Below, in pieces: positions 5,801 to 9,266 of a DNA stretch of 9,266 nt; position 1 is the stretch's first letter, and every line of letters begins with the position of its first letter. This DNA is from Vulcanimicrobiota bacterium (GTDB lineage Bacteria; Vulcanimicrobiota; Vulcanimicrobiia; Vulcanimicrobiales; Vulcanimicrobiaceae): NCBI GenBank assembly GCA_019245275.1, contig JAFARW010000030.1:1-9266 (forward strand), given 5' to 3'. The translations under genes and the position numbers were made by a program. The notes beneath the pieces were generated by a model. That model worked only from the letters and a program-made list of their open reading frames with translations. It was not told where the DNA came from and searched no databases.

Positions 5801-6049
5801 TCATGACTCTTTCTTGAAATACTCGGCATTGATCTCGATGTAGTTCTGCCACTTCTCCGGGACATCCGAATCGGCAAAGATCGCTTCAACGGGGCACGCG
5901 GAGACACAGGCGCCGCAATCGATGCAAACTTCGGGATCGATATACAACATTTCATCACTCTCGGTACCGTGAATACAGTCAACGGGGCAGACGTCAATGC
6001 ACGATTTATCCTTCGTGCCGATGCACGGTTCGGTGATGATGTAGGCCAT
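5801..6049 (-). CDS. 7Fe ferredoxin (FdxA type, [3Fe-4S][4Fe-4S])
   Basis: An 82-residue bacterial ferredoxin. The first cysteine set is spread out (Cys9, Cys17, Cys21, Cys25 in EPCIGTKDKSC and IDVCPVDCI) and the second is the compact CIDCGACVSACP (Cys42, 45, 48, 52). The long gap between Cys9 and Cys17 is the mark of the FdxA/Azotobacter FdI type. By that model Cys9, Cys17 and Cys52 hold the 3Fe cluster; Cys21, Cys42, Cys45 and Cys48 hold the 4Fe cluster; Cys25 is free. It is a cytoplasmic low-potential electron carrier. As first gene of the run leading to the FAD oxidoreductase it could supply its electrons, but such ferredoxins also serve general metabolism. The ATG at 6049 has no close Shine-Dalgarno; the only strong one (AGGAGG) is about 30 bases upstream. 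Confidence 0.93.
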   Translation of the reverse strand: MAYIITEPCIGTKDKSCIDVCPVDCIHGTESDEMLYIDPEVCIDCGACVSACPVEAIFADSDVPEKWQNYIEINAEYFKKES

Positions 6050-6063
6050 ACGATGCTATTTGC

Positions 6064-6084
6064 GGCGCCTTTTGAGCGCCTCCT
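6064..6084 (-). promoter_or_regulatory. AGGAGG and small hairpin in the ferredoxin 5' leader
   Basis: Read on the minus strand, AGGAGG (6084-6079) is followed by a 5-bp inverted repeat, GGCGC (6080-6076) and GCGCC (6068-6064), with a 7-base loop. The ferredoxin ATG is 14 bases beyond the hairpin. The stem starts within the last bases of AGGAGG, so folding would both bring the ribosome-binding site nearer the start and partly hide it. No start codon lies at a normal distance after AGGAGG. A translational control role is inference; the repeat is short and could be chance. Confidence 0.3.
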
Positions 6085-6099
6085 ACTAGGGTTCCCTTG

Positions 6100-6369
6100 C
6101 TACGCCACCGTGCGCCGACCGCTGATCAGGCGAATGATCAGCAGTAAAACGATTGCGCCGATCAGCGCCTCGATGATCCAGCCGATAAAGCCGGTCCAGT
6201 GGATGTGAAAGACGTTAGAAAACAGCCAGCCGCCGATGAAGGCGCCGATCACGCCGATGATGATGTCGCCAAGGATCCCACCCGGCCCTTCGCCGGGAAC
6301 GACGCTCTTTGCAAGCGCGCCCGCAATCAGGCCGACGATTATCCAGATGAGTATCGCAGTTAAAGTCAT
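6100..6369 (-). CDS. GlsB/YeaQ/YmgE family membrane protein
   Basis: The 89-residue product is a small integral membrane protein of the GlsB/YeaQ/YmgE (transglycosylase-associated) family. Three hydrophobic segments are visible at about 3-20, 32-52 and 59-83, with the diagnostic Gly-rich loop KSVVPGEGPGGILGDIIIGVIG (21-42) between the first two, and a short basic C-terminus (SGRRTVA). Family members are often stress-induced; their biochemical role is unknown. A longer reading begins at 6435, but the family starts at the ATG at 6369 (MTLTAILIWIIVG), which I chose although no good Shine-Dalgarno precedes it. The gene lies 50 bases upstream of the ferredoxin on the same strand with no visible terminator between, so read-through into the operon is possible. 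Confidence 0.9.
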   Translation of the reverse strand: MTLTAILIWIIVGLIAGALAKSVVPGEGPGGILGDIIIGVIGAFIGGWLFSNVFHIHWTGFIGWIIEALIGAIVLLLIIRLISGRRTVA

Positions 6370-6453
6370 AGGCGGACGATTGCGGCCAACGGACTCTTCT
6401 CCTTCCCCAGAAGGCAAGCGGCACTCCGAAGCCAAGCCGTACGTTGCTAGAGC

Positions 6454-7155
6454 ATGAGAATTTTGGCATTATCCGTGCTGGCTGTTGCTTTACTTGGGGC
6501 GACCGCAGCACCCCATTCTAAAGACATTACGATCGTCGTCAGCGGCCAGTCGGTCATCAGCCGTATGCCGGATGTTGCGACCGTTTCGCTCGGCATCGTA
6601 ACGATCAATGACGTTGCGCAAAACGCGACGACCGACAACAACCGGCGCTACGAGGACCTCCGCAATCGCTTACACTCGCTCGGCGTTCCGTATTCATCGA
6701 TTCGAACCGTGAGCTTCAACGTCAACTACGTCGCGCCGCAGCCCGAGCTCCCGCCGAGTCAGCGAGAGCGCAGCGGTTACACCGTATCGCGGCAAATCGA
6801 AGTCAAACTGACGAACCTCGAGTCAGTCGGTTCCGTAATCGACCAAGCGGTCGCGGCGAATGCGACGGACATTAATGACGTCGCATATACGCTCACCAAC
6901 GAGCGCCAAATCTACGCGGAAGCGCTCGGGAGTGCGGTTGCCGATGCGCAACGGCAAGCCAAAGCGATGGCATCTGCGGCCAACTTGCGAATCCTACGGA
7001 TTGCTTCAATGCAAAGCGGTTACTTTTCGCCGCCGATACTGATGCGGGCCGGGGTTGCGCGCGGCAATGCGATGCCCCCCGCACCAACCCAGATCTCGCC
7101 TTCGAATATCGACGTCCACGCGAATGTCACGATCACGTACGTCGTCGGTCCGTAG
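6454..7155 (+). CDS. SIMPL-domain (DUF541) secreted protein
   Basis: A 233-residue protein with a Sec signal peptide (MRILALSVLAVALLGATAA, cleavage probably after residue 19), followed by one SIMPL/DUF541 domain. Characteristic features are ITIVVSGQSVISRMPDVATVSLGI (25-48), the helix with NNRRYEDLRNRLHSLGVP (62-79), then VSFNVNYVAPQP and the YTVSRQIEVKLTNLESVGSVIDQAV stretch, and the final NVTITYVV strand. SIMPL proteins (E. coli YggE type) are periplasmic or surface proteins linked to oxidative stress tolerance; the molecular activity is not established. The single domain and signal peptide are standard. The start is 84 bases from the divergent GlsB-type gene; TAGAG just upstream is a weak ribosome site. 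It precedes the Clp-type ATPase by 42 bases, a likely two-gene operon. Confidence 0.88.
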   Translation: MRILALSVLAVALLGATAAPHSKDITIVVSGQSVISRMPDVATVSLGIVTINDVAQNATTDNNRRYEDLRNRLHSLGVPYSSIRTVSFNVNYVAPQPELPPSQRERSGYTVSRQIEVKLTNLESVGSVIDQAVAANATDINDVAYTLTNERQIYAEALGSAVADAQRQAKAMASAANLRILRIASMQSGYFSPPILMRAGVARGNAMPPAPTQISPSNIDVHANVTITYVVGP

Positions 7156-7197
7156 GGGCTCGAAACTCCGGCCAGGCGCTTCGAGTAAGAGTTGCAG

Positions 7198-9162
7198 ATG
7201 AGCAAGCTCTGCGAGCAATGCGGCCGCCCGGCGACCGTGGCGGACGCCGTCCTTCGCGGCGGGCGCTGGACGACGCTTAACCTCTGTGCGGGATGCGCAG
7301 CAAAGCGACGGCAAACCGCTGCGCTGCCCGCGCTCGGCGCAGCAATCGGCGCGGCAGCGCTCTTGGCCGGCGGCGCCTACCTGATCGAACGCATGGCGCG
7401 CGAGACGCGCGAGCGGGGAGGCGCGCCCAATCCGTTGGAAGATCTAACGCGCCGCTTTCGCGGCGGCACACCAACGCTTGCGCAATACTCGCGCGACCTG
7501 ACCGACCTCGCGCGTAACGGCAAGTTAGATCCGGTGATCGGCCGGCGCGATGAGGTCGAGCGATGCATCTCGATTCTCGCGCGGCGCAGCAAAAACAATC
7601 CGGTTTTAGTTGGTGAGCCGGGCGTTGGAAAGACCGCGATCGTCGAAGGCCTTGCGCAGCGGATCATCGCCGGTGACGTGCCAGCGCCCTTGCTGACAAA
7701 ACGCGTCCTTGCGCTTTCGCTTGGACCGCTAATCGCCGGCACGAAGTATCGGGGCGAATTCGAAGGCCGGGTAAAGCGCATTTTGGATGAAGTCCGACGT
7801 GCGGCGCGCGACGTGATCCTATTTATCGATGAGTTGCATACGCTCGTCGGGGCCGGCGCAGCTGAAGGCGCACTCGACTTGAGCTCGATGATCAAACCGG
7901 AACTCGCGCGTGGCGACCTGCAATGCATCGGCGCGACGACGTTTGACGAGTATCGCAAGTATATCGAGTCTGACGCCGCTTTGGAACGGCGCTTTCAGCC
8001 GGTTATGGTTGATGAGCCGACGATCGAGCAGACGATAGAAATCTTGCGCGGGCTGCGCGAACGGTATTCGCGTCACCACAATGTCGTCATCACCGACGAG
8101 GCGGTGGTTGCGGCGGCGCAATTATCGGCGCGCTATATCGCGGATCGGTTCTTGCCCGACAAAGCGATCGATTTGATCGATGAAGCCGCGGCCAGCCGCG
8201 CCCTGATGAATAAAGGTGCCGTCAAGGGGCCGATCGTCGACGAGCAGACCGTTGCCGCGGTCGTTGCAAAATGGACCGGCATTCCGATTACGACGCTGAC
8301 CGAGGCGCAAAGCAACAATCTTCTGATGATGGAAGATGCGCTTAGCAAACGCGTGATCGGGCAAGAGAAGGCGATCGCCGCGGTTTGCGAAGCGATTCGG
8401 CGCGCGCGCGCAGGCTTGCATGATCCACGCAAACCGGTCGGCAGTTTTCTTTTCGCCGGGCCAACCGGCGTTGGCAAGACGGAACTCGCAAAGGCGCTTG
8501 CCGCGCAACTCTTCGGCACCGAAGATGCGCTCGTGCGGATCGACCTCTCGGAATTCACTGAGGCCCACACGGTATCGCGCTTGCTCGGCGCACCGCCCGG
8601 ATATGCCGGGCACGACGAGCCGGGACAGCTAACGGAACCCGTCCGGCGCCGTCCCTATTGCGTCATTTTATTTGACGAACTCGAGAAAGCGCATCCGGAT
8701 GTCGCCGCTCTGCTCTTGCAGATTCTCGATGATGGCCGCGTTACGGATGCCAAAGGGCGCACGATCGATTTCCGCCACGCGCTGATCATCCTAACGACGA
8801 ACCTTGAGACTGACCAAATTCCAGAATACCTGCGGCCGGAATTCTTGAATCGCATCGACGACATCGTAATCTTCAACGAATTGCTCCCGGCGCATATCGA
8901 ACAGATCGTCGCGATCCACGTCGATGCGCTCGCGGAACGGCTTGGAGCGCGCGGGGTCTCATTGCATCTCGATGAAGACGCACGCTCGCATTTGGCGCGC
9001 GAGAGCATGAACGCCGGACCCGGCGCGCGTTATGTCGGCAGAACGGTCGCGCGACTCGTCAGCACGCCGCTTTCAACCGCAATCTTGCGCGGGGATGTTC
9101 GTGCCGGCGGCGCTGCCCGCATCGAACTCGACGGAAACGACTTAAAAGTCGAAGCCGCCTAA
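7198..9162 (+). CDS. Compact Hsp100/Clp-family double-AAA+ ATPase with N-terminal zinc finger
   Basis: A 654-residue AAA+ unfoldase related to ClpC/ClpE. Residues 1-35 form a zinc finger (CEQC 5-8, CAGC 30-33) like that of ClpE/McsA, followed by a hydrophobic stretch (about 41-62) that may be a membrane anchor. D1: GEPGVGKT (139-146), pore loop KYRG (183-186), Walker B VILFIDE (206-212), arginine-finger region ALERRF (261-266). D2: GPTGVGKT (421-428), pore loop GYAG (468-471), Walker B VILFDE (489-494), sensor 1 Asn535, RPEFLNRID (546-554), GAR sensor 2 (609-611). The repeat N-domain is absent. [10 protein letters not shown] is joined to WTGIP (359-363) by about 30 residues, so the M-domain coiled coil is missing. 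Only 10 residues separate Asn535 from RPEF, so the loop holding the ClpP-docking tripeptide is gone. It probably remodels proteins without ClpP. I chose ATG 7198 over TTG 7192 because TAAGAG lies 6 bases upstream. Confidence 0.9.
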   Translation: MSKLCEQCGRPATVADAVLRGGRWTTLNLCAGCAAKRRQTAALPALGAAIGAAALLAGGAYLIERMARETRERGGAPNPLEDLTRRFRGGTPTLAQYSRDLTDLARNGKLDPVIGRRDEVERCISILARRSKNNPVLVGEPGVGKTAIVEGLAQRIIAGDVPAPLLTKRVLALSLGPLIAGTKYRGEFEGRVKRILDEVRRAARDVILFIDELHTLVGAGAAEGALDLSSMIKPELARGDLQCIGATTFDEYRKYIESDAALERRFQPVMVDEPTIEQTIEILRGLRERYSRHHNVVITDEAVVAAAQLSARYIADRFLPDKAIDLIDEAAASRALMNKGAVKGPIVDEQTVAAVVAKWTGIPITTLTEAQSNNLLMMEDALSKRVIGQEKAIAAVCEAIRRARAGLHDPRKPVGSFLFAGPTGVGKTELAKALAAQLFGTEDALVRIDLSEFTEAHTVSRLLGAPPGYAGHDEPGQLTEPVRRRPYCVILFDELEKAHPDVAALLLQILDDGRVTDAKGRTIDFRHALIILTTNLETDQIPEYLRPEFLNRIDDIVIFNELLPAHIEQIVAIHVDALAERLGARGVSLHLDEDARSHLARESMNAGPGARYVGRTVARLVSTPLSTAILRGDVRAGGAARIELDGNDLKVEAA

Positions 9163-9266
9163 CCTAGCGTCGTTGCCGTGACTACGGCCGCCGCCATTGC
9201 GAGCTTGTGATCCTGGTTCCATGGTGGCCCGACCGACTTCCGCATCTGGAGGAAATGGGCGTCGAG
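9159..9266 (-). CDS. Possible 3' end of a convergent gene, unidentified
   Basis: On the minus strand a frame is open from the window edge to a TAG at 9161-9159, giving 35 residues that include [17 protein letters not shown] and end [11 protein letters not shown]. Its stop overlaps the TAA of the Clp-type gene, as convergent genes sometimes do. First codon positions are mostly purine and the composition is protein-like, but no family is recognised. The plus strand, in the codon-aligned opposite frame, is also open from a GTG at 9207 ([20 protein letters not shown]) to the edge, with no clear Shine-Dalgarno. I slightly prefer the minus reading; at most one is likely to be real. Confidence 0.38.
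   Translation of the reverse strand, partial: LDAHFLQMRKSVGPPWNQDHKLAMAAAVVTATTLG

Noticed and set aside
6401..6414. Hairpin CCTTC/GAAGG in the divergent intergenic region
   Set aside because: Only 5 bp with a 4-base loop and no conserved signal around it; not enough to call an operator or terminator.
6370..6435. 22-residue extension of the GlsB-type protein from 6435
   Set aside because: The family begins at MTLTAILIWI; the extra residues are charged and not typical, although the chosen ATG lacks a good ribosome site.
7377..7958. 193-residue minus-strand frame inside the Clp-type gene
   Set aside because: Ser/Arg-rich shadow of a conserved AAA+ coding region; GC-rich codons leave the antisense frame open.
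9178..9210. Ten-codon leader peptide (GTG start, TGA overlapping a GTG at 9207)
   Set aside because: No Shine-Dalgarno, and a minus-strand reading across the same bases looks at least as likely; probably a chance GTGA.

Overview
The window is a gene-dense stretch of chromosome-like bacterial DNA. By eye it is moderately GC-rich, with G/C-biased third codon positions, several GTG starts and many start/stop overlaps. No tRNA, rRNA, CRISPR array, transposase or phage gene is visible. The mix of genes (archaeal-type class I aldolase, 7Fe ferredoxin, c-type cytochrome lipoprotein, a DUF3175 protein, and a FabF/cyclase/flavoprotein/methyltransferase operon) suggests a free-living, little-studied bacterial lineage. 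Something like Eremiobacterota (WPS-2) or another soil phylum is possible, but this is a guess from gene style, not a phylogenetic result.

Region 1 (1-1651, + strand): the last 16 codons of an unidentified gene; a short intergenic stretch holding a sequence that looks like a dispersed repeat; an archaeal-type class I fructose-bisphosphate aldolase; a small Nfu/NifU-type Fe-S protein; and a monoheme c-type cytochrome lipoprotein. The last three are packed almost end to end. The Nfu reading frame has no canonical start codon: the junction reads GTAA where a GTGA stop/start overlap would be expected.

Region 2 (1682-6049, - strand): seven tightly packed genes read from right to left. They are a 7Fe ferredoxin, a class I SAM methyltransferase, a geranylgeranyl-reductase-type FAD oxidoreductase, an SRPBCC/START polyketide-cyclase-like protein, a FabF-type ketosynthase with an intact Cys-His-His triad, a DUF3175 protein and a small membrane-anchored zinc-ribbon protein. 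Four successive junctions from the methyltransferase to DUF3175 overlap by 4-8 bases or are 1 base apart. A ketosynthase, cyclase, flavin enzyme and methyltransferase are typical parts of a polyketide or polyketide-quinone pathway, but no acyl carrier protein, ketoreductase or second ketosynthase is present. The product is unknown. A GlsB/YeaQ-family membrane protein (6100-6369) lies just upstream on the same strand and may share transcription.

Region 3 (6454-9162, + strand, divergent from region 2): a secreted SIMPL-domain protein, then a compact Hsp100/Clp ATPase. The ATPase has an N-terminal zinc finger and a hydrophobic segment in place of the usual Clp N-domain. It lacks the middle coiled coil and the loop that normally docks onto ClpP, while both AAA+ modules look catalytically intact. 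The last ~100 bases are probably the 3' end of a convergent gene, but a + strand reading is also open there.

The strongest candidates for something undescribed are the FabF-cyclase-flavoprotein-methyltransferase operon and the compact, apparently ClpP-independent zinc-finger Clp ATPase.
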